Positions 52,901 to 62,889 of a stretch of DNA of 64,000 nt are shown one piece after another. The translations under genes were made by a program, and so were the position numbers. The notes under the pieces are model-generated. The model saw only the letters and a list, made by a program, of their open reading frames with translations, was not told where the DNA came from and ran no database searches. Position 1 is the stretch's first letter. Each line of letters opens with the position of its first letter. The stretch is from Ancistrus triradiatus (taxonomy: Eukaryota; Chordata; Actinopteri; Siluriformes; Loricariidae): positions 248,001 to 312,000 of the forward strand of contig JAJAGP010000560.1 in the NCBI GenBank assembly GCA_025084515.1, given 5' to 3'.

Positions 52901-55900
52901 GAGTGCTGTGTGACAAAAGGGTCGCAGCAAAAGTGAAAGGAAAGATTTATAAGAGAGTAGTGAGACCAGCCTTGTATGGGTTAGAGACAGTGGCACTGAC
53001 AAAGAGACAGGAAGCAGAACTGGAGGTGGCAGAACTTATGACGTTGAGGTTCTCTTTAGGAGTGTCTAGGGTGGACAGATTAGGAATGAGATCATCAGAG
53101 GGACAGCACAGGTTGGGAAAATTGGGAGACAAAATCCGAGAGGGAAGACTGAGATGGTTTGGACATGTGCAGAGGAGGGATAGTGGATATATTGGTAGGA
53201 GGATGTTGGAAGATGGGAGCTGCCAGGCAAGAGACGGAGAGGAAGACCAAAGAGGAGTTACATGGTTGTGGTGAATGAAGATATGCAGGGAGTTGGGGTG
53301 AGAGTAGAGGACGTGGAGGACAGGGAGAGGTGGAAACTTTTAACTCGCTGTGGCGACCCCTGATAAAGGGAGAAGCCGAAAGAAGAAGAAGAAGAAGAAG
53401 AAGACACACATAATAACATTTCGCAGACTGATAAACAGGTCTTTTGAGAAAAAAGGCACATCAGTCTTCATCCATCCAGAACTGCTAGTGCTGTCTTTAG
53501 TCCTTGTGAGTTAAGTAATGACAATTGGCTATGACTAATCTCCAATAAATAACAACATATTCTGTGCAAAGCATAAAAAACAGATTTCCAGGGTCACCCA
53601 TTAGAGCAGAAGGTTTAGGATAAACATGTAGCACTTTTTTTTTCCAAAATACTCATGCTGCAGGCTGCCTAGACGTGTCGCAGTCTGTCATTTTGACATT
53701 TAAAACCTTACACACTATCATATCATTCATGCAATATTGATGAAACATCATAAGTAAATAATTGTCATTAGTGTATTAACTTTACCTAAAGGATAGCATT
53801 TCTGTGGACTTGCATGCTGAGAAACTTGCATCTTTGTCAAAATAAACATTGTTTAGCTTTTCCATGGGAATCTCAGCAAGTCAAGCCAAATCGCATCCTA
53901 TGTTTACTTTCTTAGCTGACTTGCTCTCATAGTAACAGTTTATTTAAAATGTGCTTTTCTTATTACAAAACAAGTCCTGAACTTCCCAAGAGCTGGATTA
54001 TTTATATTGGTGTGCCCTGAATGGAAGCACTGGGGTTATTCAGTGCCATGACTGATGGGACTGATGTGCTTTTAGGATGAGTGCTCATGTATAAGTGTAT
54101 TCCCTGAAGTGTGGAAACATCAGTAAAGGACATGGTGTGTCCATCTGCATTGATGCATTCTGGAAGGAAAATATGATGCTCACCGTAAGTTGTTTCTCAG
54201 AGTTTGGAAAGGTTAAGTTTAAAAAAAGACTTTTTTAAATATGCATTCTTATGAATTTGGTTTTTGATGGTTGATATTTGAACAATGATTGCACTGGATT
54301 TTTTAGAAATCATATATGACAAAGTATTTGTTTTTGATCCCTGTAAGCTCTCAGATGATCCCTCAAGAATAGTAACAGGACATTAGTTGGAAGTCCAAGA
54401 TTTAATACAACATTAGGAGTATACTTAAGGACTCTAGATGATGAGCTCTATCTTATTTATTCCTACAATACACTCATTGACAAAAACAACTCACCAAGAA
54501 TATGTGTGCCCCACGCAGCCACAAAGGCATATGTGTCCAACAAATCCTCGACATAAGTGATTACAGTATTAGAGTGAAAGGATTAAGCTTATTGGGGAAA
54601 ACTGTGCAATTGTAAGGAGGCTCTAGTACCCTGTTGGGCTGACTCTAGCCTGGACATAAGATGAGATGCAGCTGGGCATTGGAGGTATACATGTTTTGTA
54701 TGGTATCCTGTGGCACATGTGCACACAGATGTTGCAGCTGGGTCTGTAGATCCTGCACACTCCTAGGTTGCTGAAGATGACGACTCAGCTGGTCCCACAA
54801 ATGCTCGACTGGTGATAAATCTTGCGACCGGCAGGTCATGGGAGTGTTGCAATCTGGCGGAGACATTCCCGGGAAACCCTTGCTGTGTGTGGGTGAGCAT
54901 TATCCTGCTGAAAAATGGCAGTTTGAAGTAAAGGCAGGGTTGAAACCCTCACCATGAGGCCTCCATACCCGACCATCATTGGATCTCAAACAGATTCATC
55001 ACTAAACATTCAAACCAGTCGATCTTCTCTACTGGTGGTCTGTCTGGGGCATACAGAGCCTGTTTGCCGTGTATGCATGCCCTCACAGAAACACTACTCC
55101 CAACATCTCCTAACAGCTAGGTCAGAATGGCCTAGATGGCAGGCAGTTAGTTGAACTGACCACCATTCTCTCAGTCCAGTGGTGAGCCCCTTCTCAAAGT
55201 CTGTCAACTGGGAAAAAGTCTTCAAGTCCATTGTAGTGGCATGTCTAACAGTCAGCGATCTCTCACCAAGAGGTACACGACCCAAAAGTAGCCTCTGTGA
55301 GAGACTTTTTATAGAGTGGTGGGGGAACAATTTTACACCCTCTTGTGGCAAAACCCAGTGTCTAATGAGACCAAAGCTGTAATCATTTAAATATCTGCCT
55401 GAGACATAAATGCATGTCGAATTTTGCAGCAGTCTGACATTCTATCTGGGTGTTTTATTTTTTTGTCGATGAGGTATATGTACATAAACCATACTGTATT
55501 CAATTCTGAGAAAGTGTCTAATAAGACAATGAGCTAGTCCTTCATCATGTGAAACTTCAACTGAGATCATTCAAGCACATCAGCTGCTTCCTTTTCTATT
55601 TTCAGAGCGAGACAAGTGACTCTCAGTGTCATTACATCTCTAGTAGCTGATAATGAAATGCACGGGTGTCTCTTGTCTATTTCAGGAAAAGGCAATCACG
55701 CCCAGCGCTGATTTTCTCTTCCCTGAGACAGACTGGCTGATTGGAAACCACTCGGATGAGCTTACGCCATGGATCCCCGTTATAGCAGCCAGGCAAGTCA
55801 TCAGTGCTGCAAGTAGAGTTTGAGTGCTGAAGTACCTTCTGATCTCCACTAAATGACTTTGAAAGGGGGTTGAGCACTAGGCATAGCTTATTGATTGTGC

Positions 55901-57853
55901 TTATATGGTGGTGCCATAGTTAGTATTTTAAAAAGTCATCACCATGTACAAACATCTTGAAAATGACCCCAGTGTAACTGGAAAAGTCAGCGTGATGTAA
56001 TCATCTGCGGCTTTTAGAGCAATATAGGTATAGAAGAAGTATGAAGAGAGAAGGTAATCAGTGGAATGTGAATTTGAACAATGGTCATCTAGCATGGTTT
56101 TTATACCCACCACAGAGTATGATATACCGTGTTCTTTTCATCCAGTTTAAGTTGGATTAGACACTAGGTGGAGATCTTTAGCTTGGCTTATGACTCATGC
56201 TTTGGGTTTTGTTATTATTTGAAAATCGGAAGTGTGAGGAGCCAAACAGCTTGAATTTTTCATTTGTCTCATTATGCTTCATTCTTCTTTTTTCGTATCT
56301 GACATTATCAAAATAGTTTTGTGTTTCTGGATGAAAGTGCTTTTCGAATTCATACGCACTTAATCCAATTCAGGATCAAGGGGAGCTGGGGCCTAACTGG
56401 CAGCACAAGGCGCAAGGCAGGAACCAACCCTAGACCGTGCACATATCCATTGCAGGGCTCACACAAATACAGACACACACTCAGATTGGGATACTTTAAA
56501 GACACCATGTGATCTAACGCATGTATTTGGAATGTGGGAGGAAACTGGAGAAGCTTGAGGGAACCCCTGCAGACATGGGAAGAACATGCAAACTCCACAC
56601 AGACGGAGGCAGGCCTGGGATTCGACCAGAGAATCTCTGAGGCGATAGTGCTAACCGATACACCACTGTGCTGTGTGTTTTAGAAATTGTAGGAATACTG
56701 GTGTCACTTCACTTTTTCCAGCTAACTTGTAAAAGACGTGATGCAAAACATTCAGACATAAGAAGAAACTAAATTTATCATCGGTGTTATGATATTATTA
56801 GGGTTTTCACGACAACAGACTGCCTGCCTGATTTAAGGGTAGATCTCCATTTGTGTGTATACAGATCATCCTACTCTTGCCGGTACTTTGTGCTCCCCTG
56901 CTGCTTCTTTGACATCTGTGGGAAGTACCAGCGCCGACAGTGTAAGAAGTCTCAGTACAGAGAGTACATAGACTTCATCAGTGAGGTCAGCTCAGCATGT
57001 GGCTTCAAAACAGATGAAGACTGCCTGAGGATTCCTTCCACCAAACGGGTAAGATAAACCGACTTTCTTTATTACTTTTTTCATCATATTAAATATTTAG
57101 ATTTTCTTCTAATTACTCTCTACTATTAAGGTAGATTTTTAAGTCAGCCATTAATGAGCTAGAAAGGAAATTGTGACTGAAATACATGCTGTCTTAATTA
57201 CAAATGGTTATAGGATTAAACCTAATGAATTGACATTCACATTGTAAGGTTAACTATGTTTAGTGTCTTGTTGATAAACAGTATTCAGACAGAGGTCTAA
57301 GCTGATGCAATACTGAACAATCCTCTTTTTTCCATTTTCCACATATCTTCTGGACAGTGTACATAATTTTTAGGTCATTTTGAAATAAGTGAAATGTGAA
57401 ACAGATGCTCTGGCAAGTGCAGAAAAGCCATGCTTCTCAGCGACCAGAGCCCAAAATCTCAGCTTATTGCATCATGCTTTCTGCAGGTTTGCCTAATTGG
57501 GAAGAGTAGGAGTTATGAGCAGGCTGAAGAAGAACTGGCAGAAGTGAGAAGGGTGGACTACATCAGGACACGGCAGGCCTCGTACACCAACTCAACTAAT
57601 GTCACCCAGAAAGAACACAGTGTACCTTATCAGCACAGAGATGCAGAAATCATCAAAGGCGGACATGACTGGGGAAACGGCTTCCAGCCAAGGGAGAAAA
57701 CAGAGACAGTGAGAAACTGTGCTGCTCTCCCCAGGGACATTGTAGATGATGTTGTTCTCAAGGTAGCAATGGCCTTGCTGGGACTAACAAGAAAGGAGGA
57801 GGAGGAGGAGGAGAACAAGGCAGAGCCTGAAAGAACTAAGTGGAATGCAGGAG
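40951..57853 (+). CDS. trmt44: tRNA (uracil-2'-O-)-methyltransferase TRMT44, 5' nine exons
   Basis: The Trm44 family methylates the 2'-OH of U44 in tRNA-Ser using S-adenosylmethionine. Exons are 40951-41284, 44097-44211, 45986-46205, 46401-46469, 46671-46778, 47136-47207, 55686-55792, 56865-57048 and 57487-57853. They give 525 codons in constant phase. Exon 1 starts MNMSRVFELK and has KRLCGA. An ATG at 40957 could be the real start. The SAM-binding motif I is VDLGCGNGLL (Asp near residue 266), after WPEVTDPEKFV. Later conserved blocks are GKGIDVRKRKIWDMYG, DWLIGNHSDELTPWIPVIAAR, FVLPCCFFD and the DEDCLRIPSTKR stretch. The last visible exon ends GGA G|gt. The human protein (about 757 residues) goes on to a CCCH zinc finger, so further exons should lie past 64000. 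The intron after 55792 uses a GC donor. The 8.5-kb intron after 47207 contains a LINE and three DNA transposons. Confidence 0.95.
41635..42293. mobile_element. hAT-type MITE with 8-bp target site duplication
   Basis: Inverted ends TAGAGGTGGGCGATACC and, reversed at the right, TAGAGGTGGGCGGATCGATC. GCCATTGT flanks both sides exactly (41627-41634 and 42294-42301), the 8-bp duplication typical of hAT elements. Subterminal TATCGAT motifs occur at both ends. The 659-bp AT-rich interior has no transposase. In TRMT44 intron 1. Confidence 0.9.
42573..42726 (+). repeat. tRNA-derived SINE, copy 6, 5' truncated
   Basis: It begins at the B-box region (AAGGTTCAAATCACACCTCT), keeps CTGCCAAGCTGCCACTGTTG and the tail TCGCTCTGGATAAGGGCGTC with GTAAATGTAAATGTAAA. 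Confidence 0.85.
42727..44096. other. trmt44: TRMT44 intron 1, nothing recognised
   Basis: Bases 43240-43570 are open on both strands for 83 and 104 codons and less AT-rich than their surroundings, but I recognise no domain. It may be an old transposon piece. Confidence 0.35.
44682..44873 (-). repeat. tRNA-derived SINE, copy 7
   Basis: Reverse orientation: ACATTTACAGCATTTAGCAG, CAACAGTGGCAGCTTGGCAG, GGGATTTGAACCCTGGACCT, TAGGCTACCACAGTCCCGCC. In the TRMT44 intron after 44211. It is followed at 44910-44940 by a scrap of a Tc1 end (GGTGGTTTTAATGTTTTGGC). Confidence 0.9.
45010..45925 (-). mobile_element. Tc1-like transposon remnant (CACTTTATTAG family)
   Basis: The right end GGTGTTCCTAATAAAGTGTT matches the reverse of the family end at 27531. 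The interior is the antisense of transposase DDE coding (TCGAAATCGAGATTCATCAG). The left boundary is unclear. It ends about 60 bp before the TRMT44 exon at 45986. Confidence 0.65.
47311..47715 (+). mobile_element. Tc1-like transposon remnant (GTCTTAGGCCAC family)
   Basis: TCTTAGTCTTAGGCCACTAT at the left, then GTGTGACCTCCACTTACACT and GAAGCTTGATCAGGAGTGGT, the sense strand of the family at 36040. The right part is cut by the element at 47719. Confidence 0.6.
47719..47956 (+). mobile_element. Tigger-like element, 5' part only
   Basis: AACAGTGGTACCTCGGTTCT, then CGACCACCTCGGAACTCATT and AGAAGATGTTTATTTTTACA. The right half is missing after 'ctactgtattcctaat'. Confidence 0.75.
48074..48101. repeat. 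(AAT)n microsatellite
   Basis: About nine AAT units in a row. No function inferred. Confidence 0.95.
48102..49076. other. trmt44: TRMT44 intron, nothing recognised
   Basis: No repeat termini or ORF with a known domain. Confidence 0.35.
49077..50110 (+). mobile_element. Tc1-like transposon, 3' truncated (family of 2008)
   Basis: The left arm starts AACCCCAAATCAGAAAGAGT and ends ACATTCCAAAAAAAGTTGAG, matching the 2008 element arm. On plus, 49391-49546 codes MGRGSLVYQQICEKIIEIFK and 49684-49983 the middle of the transposase (GIWGGPSHNGNMYCG). It stops after the QQDNAK coding phrase near 50095, with no right arm. Confidence 0.85.
50369..52913 (+). pseudogene. LINE endonuclease-reverse transcriptase, degenerate
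   Basis: Open pieces in order are 50369-50917 (endonuclease N-terminal part), 50919-51629 (endonuclease C-terminal part and linker), 51500-51820 (linker), 52149-52499 (RT palm start) and 52500-52913 (RT catalytic part), with 52894-53274 carrying the C-terminal block. Each junction is a frameshift or a point stop, so no full protein can be made. It is in the same sense as TRMT44. Confidence 0.9.
53385..53403. repeat. (GAA)n microsatellite tail of the LINE
   Basis: A run of GAAGAA units directly follows GGAGAAGCCGAAA, the 3' end of the LINE. RTE-type elements often end in such a simple repeat. Confidence 0.9.
53417..54468. other. trmt44: TRMT44 intron, nothing recognised
   Basis: Apparently unique intron sequence with no repeat termini and no significant ORF. 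Confidence 0.4.
54469..55477 (-). mobile_element. Tc1/mariner-like transposon, deleted copy (family of 6118)
   Basis: The ends are TACACTCATTGACAAAAACA and, reversed, TACCTCATCGACAAAAAAAT. Minus 54866-54645 codes the C-terminal part (DLSPVEHLWDQLSRHL). Minus 55351-55094 codes LKTFSQLTDFEKGLTTGLRE near the N-terminus. The region between is largely missing, giving about 1.0 kb against 1.28 kb for the other copy. Confidence 0.85.
55793..56864 (+). other. trmt44: GC-AG intron of TRMT44
   Basis: The exon ends GCCAG and the intron begins GCAAGT, then ends ACAG before ATCATCC. Joining AG to A restores the conserved AAR-SSY reading. No GT donor nearby gives the right phase. AG|GCAAGT is the usual context of U2-type GC donors. 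The intron also contains a minus-orientation SINE-type repeat at 56334-56680. Confidence 0.85.
56334..56690 (-). repeat. Fish SINE-type composite repeat, fairly complete
   Basis: On minus it runs from a tRNA-like head (AGCACAGTGGTGTATCGGTT, B-box-like GGTCGAATCCC) through GTGGAGTTTGCATGTTCTTC and 'ggtttcctcccacattccaaa' to the tail near 56360. It lies in the GC-AG intron of TRMT44. Confidence 0.75.
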
Positions 57854-58189
57854 GTGAGAAGAGCATGGCAATTCTTTTACTGAGAGCTATGAGTCATAGG
57901 CTGTGCAGAGTAGTTTTCAGGTGAAGATTGCATTAGTTAAGGAGGCATGAAGGAGGATATAATTAGAATGTGTGCCCGTGAAAGTGGATTTTCTGAACAT
58001 CCATTTTCTGTTATGTAAGACAGTGAATTCATAGCAACAATGACACAGTCACAAACTTGGGAAACTCGTTTTATTCCAGTCCCCAAATGGGGTTGGCCAT
58101 TTAATTACGCCACATTACATTCTGTGAAACAGGTTGTTGACCGAAATGGACATGTCACACAGTGACTTTATTCTACTGTAATGTAAATA
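57854..58189 (+). other. trmt44: Start of the next TRMT44 intron
   Basis: No further TRMT44 exon is seen from 57854 to 64000, so this begins an intron of at least 6.1 kb. Bases 58085-58140 resemble 7930-7990. Confidence 0.6.
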
Positions 58190-58565
58190 TAAAGGATATT
58201 TTCACGAGAACTGCAGGCAAACGATACGTAAATGTATAAGAGATACCACTGAAAGCATGAGTGGAACGCTACCATCTACACAACATCCCTAATGCCACCA
58301 TGTCCGAAGCCTAAACTGTTATGCACATGCTTTATTAATTTATGAAAATTCACAATACTTATAGAAAATGCAGTAATGTACTGTTATGACTGTCAAGGGA
58401 AAAGCTGGAACACTTGAGAGGATTGAATAATGGATCTGATACTTTTGACGGAAGCCAATAATGCATTGATAGACAGTATTACATACAACACAGAAGATCA
58501 ACCACATGAAAGAGAGACTCAGTGAGTGAATGTGAACCAGTTTGTATAGTTATAGGTTAGAGAGA
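58190..58565 (+). repeat. Unclassified repeat, uninterrupted copy
   Basis: It matches 38640-39175 in the opposite orientation: GGAACGCTACCATCTACACA, CATCCCTAATGCCACCATGT, AGTATTACATACAACACAGA and ATAGGTTAGAGAGAATATAT. It lacks the SINE found in the other copy. Confidence 0.7.
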
Positions 58566-58570
58566 ATATA

Positions 58571-59518
58571 TACAGTGGTGCTTGAAAGTTTGTGAATCCT
58601 TTAGAATTTTCTGTATTTATGCATAAACATGACCTCAAACATCATCAAGTTCTAAAAGTAGATCAAGAAAACAGAGTTAAACAAATGAACCAAAAATATT
58701 ATATTTGGTCATTTGTATATTGAGGAAAATTATCCAATATTACATATTAGTGAGTGGCAAAAATACGTGAACCTTTGCTTTCAGTATCTGGTGTGACCCC
58801 CCTGTGCATCAATAACTGTAACTAAACATTTCCTGTAACTGCTGGTCAGTCCTGCACACCGGCTTGGAGGAATGTTAGCCCATTCCTCCGTACAGAACAG
58901 CTTCAGCTCTGGGATGTTGGTGGGTTTCCTCACACTAACTGCTCACTTCAGGTCCTTCCACATTTCGATTGGATTAAGGTCAGGACTTTGACTTGGCCAT
59001 TCCAAAACATGAACTTTATTCTTCTTTAACCATTCTTTGGTAGAACGACTTGTGTGCTTGGGATCGTTGTCTTGCTGCATGACCCACCTTCTCTTGAGAT
59101 TCAGTTCATGGACAGATGTCCTGACATTTTCCTTTAGAATTCTCTGATATCATTCAGAATTCATTGTTCTATCACAGATGGCAAGCCGCCCTGGCCCAGA
59201 TGCAGCAAAACAGGCCCAAACCATGATACTACCACCACCATGTTTCACAGATGGGATAAGGTTCTTATGCTGGAATGCAGTGCTTTCTTTTCTCCAAACA
59301 GAACGCTTTTCTTTTAAACCAAAAAGTTCTATTTTGGTATCATCCGTCTACAAATCTTTATTCCAAAAGCCTTCTGGCTTGTCCACGTGATCTTTAGCAA
59401 ACTGCAGATGAGCAGCAATGTTCTTTTTGGAGAGCAGTGGCTTTCTCCTTGCAACCCTGCCATGCACACCATTTGTTGTTCAGTGTTCTTCTGATGGTGG
59501 ACGCATGAACGTTATCAT
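58571..59518 (-). mobile_element. Tc1-like transposon, truncated (CAGTGGTGCTTGAAAG ends)
   Basis: The left end is TACAGTGGTGCTTGAAAGTT. The interior is the antisense of a transposase: CATTCCTCCGTACAGAACAG, GGGATCGTTGTCTTGCTGCA (antisense of the QQDND phrase) and CCATGATACTACCACCACCA. The N-terminal half and right terminal repeat are absent beyond about 59518. Confidence 0.85.
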
Positions 59519-60480
59519 AATGAGTGCACCTTATTATAAGGCGTATTAGGGCTTTGTTTCAGTGCACACAAAACGAATCCAAAGAAAGGCACAGAAGTAT
59601 TTGATTACCCAAGGTTCGAATTGCGTAGTGTGAGTACACCCTAAGTAAGGCCCTTCACCCACAGTTGTTTCATAGGGGCAAAATCTACTTCCAAGCATAT
59701 TGTAAATCACTTTAAATACGTTTAAACATTATTTAAATTAAGTGTGCTGTTGAAAATTTGTGAAAGAATATATTCTAAGCTGAAGTTGAATGTGACTGAC
59801 AACAGCGTTTATTGTTTGATAGCAAAGAACATTACTAATACAGTTACACATAACAGACCTCACAGGTTTCTGTAGGAAAATCGTCAGTCAAATGTAGTAC
59901 TACAAGATGACACATGTAGATACAGCCCAGTGGGGTAGAATTAATTCTTCCCCACAAGCAACAGACGGTATCATTTATTCATCCTGCTTAATCCAATTCA
60001 AGGGAGCCAGGGCCTAATCTGTAGCATTAGGTACAAGGAACCCTAGACAGGGTGCCAGTCCAATGCAGTGCAGATGCAAATGAAAAGCAGCCAACTCATG
60101 GCATTCCTGACTTTAACAAAGCTGAGATTGATAGATTTGATAGGTGAAGCAGTTTTAAGCTAGCATGGAAATATATTTTGAAATTAAAGGCTACTGTATA
60201 TGTCATCTAATCAGTGTAAAAATTAGGGTAATGTGAGACACCCATGTGCAGTGCCTGTGTTTGTAAGTAGTTGTTACATTTTGTAAGGATAAGTAAAGAT
60301 GTAAGGATTAATAACCTTTGTTTACTTTGTGTATATACTGTTTATAGTAGCTACTTTAATTAATACACAGAGATGTGGATAGGCTAGCCAAAATACACCG
60401 TGACTGACTGTTCACCAAGTGCGTGTTTATCTATTGAAGATTATAGGATAAGGAGACCTGCTGGCTGTACTATCTAAAAT
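59519..60480. other. trmt44: TRMT44 intron with repeat scraps
   Basis: A pogo-like scrap (ACCTTATTATAAGGCGTATT, 59528) and a fish SINE-type tail piece at 59960-60105 (TTATTCATCCTGCTTAATCC, CAGGGTGCCAGTCCAATGCA). The rest is not recognised. Confidence 0.5.
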
Positions 60481-60481
60481 T

Positions 60482-60672
60482 TACAATTAGTCATTTAGCA
60501 TGCACTTATCCAGAGTGACTTGCAGCTGATACAGTCTTACAAACTAAGCAATTGTGAGTTAAGGGCCTCGCTCAAAGATGAACAAGTGATAGCTTGGCAG
60601 AGGTGAGATATGAACCCTGGACCCTTTGGTCCACAGTCCAGTACCATATCCACTAAGAGACCACAGTTCCAG
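60482..60672 (-). repeat. tRNA-derived SINE, copy 8
   Basis: Reverse orientation and diverged: TCATTTAGCATGCACTTATC, GATAGCTTGGCAGAGGTGAG, GATATGAACCCTGGACCCTT and CACTAAGAGACCACAGTTCC. Confidence 0.8.
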
Positions 60673-60811
60673 CCAGTGTTGTTGAGGCACTTGTAAATTA
60701 TGCTCAACAATCTAGTAAATGTCTTTCATTTGAAGCTTTACTGGAACACAGTCATGTATATTTATTTGCTGATTTATTTGATATTTATTTATTTGCTGAT
60801 ATATCTTTGCA

Positions 60812-61076
60812 GTAAGAAAACAGTACTGTAGATGTGAAAATAAAGAAGATTGCGATAAACACAGTGGAGATGTGAGTGAGGGCTGAATCACTGTGCACTG
60901 AATTGTGAATCAAGTTTCAGCTGAAGCGAGTCACGAGGCACAATTCATCCAAGTTTAAGCAAGCGCGTCGAGAATCGAGCAAACGACGAGAACAGAGACA
61001 CATTTTTCTAGTCAAAATGTGCCGAGAATCGAATTCGACGAGTTCCGAGGTGGTTGAGAACCGAGGTACCACTGTA
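60812..61076 (-). mobile_element. Tigger-like element, terminal part
   Basis: It reads in reverse the 5' end of the family: GAATCGAATTCGACGAGTTC, CGAGGTGGTTGAGAACCGAG, GTACCACTGTA, with GTACTGTAGATGTGAAAATA at the inner side. About 265 bp. The other half is missing. Confidence 0.78.
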
Positions 61077-62431
61077 CTTCTAACAGTACACCTTGCAGAA
61101 TATGAAATTGAAATCACAAACAATCTGCGTTGCAATGACGGAAATATTATCCAGTTTACGCCACAACTACTTTAGTCTATACATCGTCTACCCAGTGATG
61201 TCTGTAGATGGAGCAATGCATAATGTGAACACATACAAACAGTCAGACTCATTTCAGCTGCTTGCTCCTCTGAGCCATAAATCTCCATTTGTAGCGTGAG
61301 CTCCAAAGGGCAACTCTAAATGATCTATTGATATTCTATTAGCACTGCAGATCTTGTAGTGTCTGGCATCAAGGAATTCTAGGTCATTGTCTCCCTTCTT
61401 AAATTATGCGGTTTATACAGCAATCCACCTTTTGTAGTACCTTTCCCTTTTCCATTGTCTTGCTTTGCCGTTACAGGAATACAGTGAATCGGAACATCTC
61501 ATACTAAAGCTGCGTTAATTAAAAAGAGTTAATATGTATCTACAAATTCAGTGGGTATACTATCATTTTATGGGAGTTGTTTGTGGTGTCTGACTGTTGG
61601 GTGTAGACAGGTTTCAGATTCAGATTGTGTGGGGCAGTAAGAGTTTCGTAGGTCCAGCTATCAGCGGTTGGTTTGACCAACTTCTGTTTGTTAAGAAACA
61701 AATTATCCAGCACGGTCTCTTCATCCATGAGTGGGATTTGCTTTTATGATGATAGCCAGTAACCCCCACAAAACTGCTATTTTAATTGTTTGTGAAGTGC
61801 AGTAGCTTCTGTTTGAAAGCACAAGCCTAGGTAAATGAGTCACTAGGGGCCTGCAGAAACACGGCTCGATATGTCTTATGTGATATGTAAACAGTGCCTA
61901 GACTTGAGTGTCAGTTCCCCATAAGCTGTAGGCTAGGACTCAATGTGTAAACATCTCTGTTGCAGTGCTGTGCTGTGCTGATACCCCATTCACCATTATA
62001 ATGCCAAAACACTGTATAAATAGGCCCAATTCTTTCTGATAAAAATCTGAGGTGAGTTGACATTAAAATCCCCCGAAACATTCTTTCACACCCATCATAA
62101 AAAAATACTATGAGCATTACTTTGATTGTGAAATGGCTGACCAGAATGAAAGTTGGGCCCCCCAACTTTTGTTTTGTCACATGTCAGCTTCTCACAGCAT
62201 GGGCAAAAAGTTCACGCCATATGACTTTTGTCATTCTTAAGGTTTGGAGAGAAGCCAAAGATTACGCTATGGTTTGCTACTTATGCCTGTGAAATACTGT
62301 ATAAATGATATAACATCAAAATCCAGACATTCTGTAAATATCCTAATTTACCATCTGATATAAAGCTAGTACCTCACAGTCAGAAATTAACTGTGCTAGA
62401 GCCTCCAAAGAACATGGCACTGAGTGACGAT
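61077..62431. other. trmt44: TRMT44 intron, nothing recognised
   Basis: No exon, repeat end or domain-bearing ORF was seen. Confidence 0.4.
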
Positions 62432-62633
62432 GAGGACTGTGGTATCCTGGCGGTTAAGGTACTGGACTCTGGACCAGAAGGTCAAGGGTTCAAGGGTCCA
62501 CCTCTGCCAAGCTGCCACTGTTGGGTCCTTGAGCAAGACCCATAACCCACATTTGCTTGGATTGGAAGATTGTAAATTGGAAGTCACTCTGGATAAGGGC
62601 GTCTGCTACATGCTGTAAATGTAAATGTAAATG
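62432..62633 (+). repeat. tRNA-derived SINE, copy 9
   Basis: AGGACTGTGGTATCCTGGCG, CTGCCAAGCTGCCACTGTTG and the tail CACTCTGGATAAGGGCGTCT ending in repeated GTAAAT. Confidence 0.9.
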
Positions 62634-62889
62634 TCTGGTGATGAGAAAGCACAAGTAGAAGACAGTATGGATACATTTGTACATTTTAAAAATAAACTTG
62701 TACACATTTGCAGTCTAATAATAGCCTTATTCATGAATAAGTATACACATATTGTAAAATATAATCAATCAGTTGCTTAAAAGCTGTGCCTGATTTTGAA
62801 TTCAGGATAAAGAGTACTGTAAGGTTCAAGTATTTTGTTTAGTTTTTTACAAAAAAAAGTTTTGGTTACCCTGTGTTACATATTACATA

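Larger units (their letters stand above)
50254..53403 (+). mobile_element. RTE-like non-LTR retrotransposon (LINE), broken ORF
   Basis: One ORF with an apurinic-type endonuclease followed by a reverse transcriptase. Endonuclease motifs: LRVATLNVGTMTGKGRE, VQETRWKG, GYAPQVGCE and IGADSNGHV. RT motifs: YRGIK-like region near 52140, YGFMPRKSTMDAIF, FVDLEKAYDRVPREELW, GLHQGSLLSPFLFAL and the catalytic FADD at 52602-52613. Then a C-terminal RLRWFGHVQRR block. It is dead: a frameshift in a G run near 50905, further shifts near 51500 and 52800, and in-frame stops at 51818 and 52497. The 3' end is a short tail closing in (GAA)n. A 13-bp duplication (ACACACATAATAA) flanks it. RTE-clade placement is tentative. 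Confidence 0.92.

Noticed and set aside
57630..57866. Minus-strand ORF of 78 codons over the last visible TRMT44 exon
   Set aside because: It is the antisense shadow of the coding exon 57487-57853.
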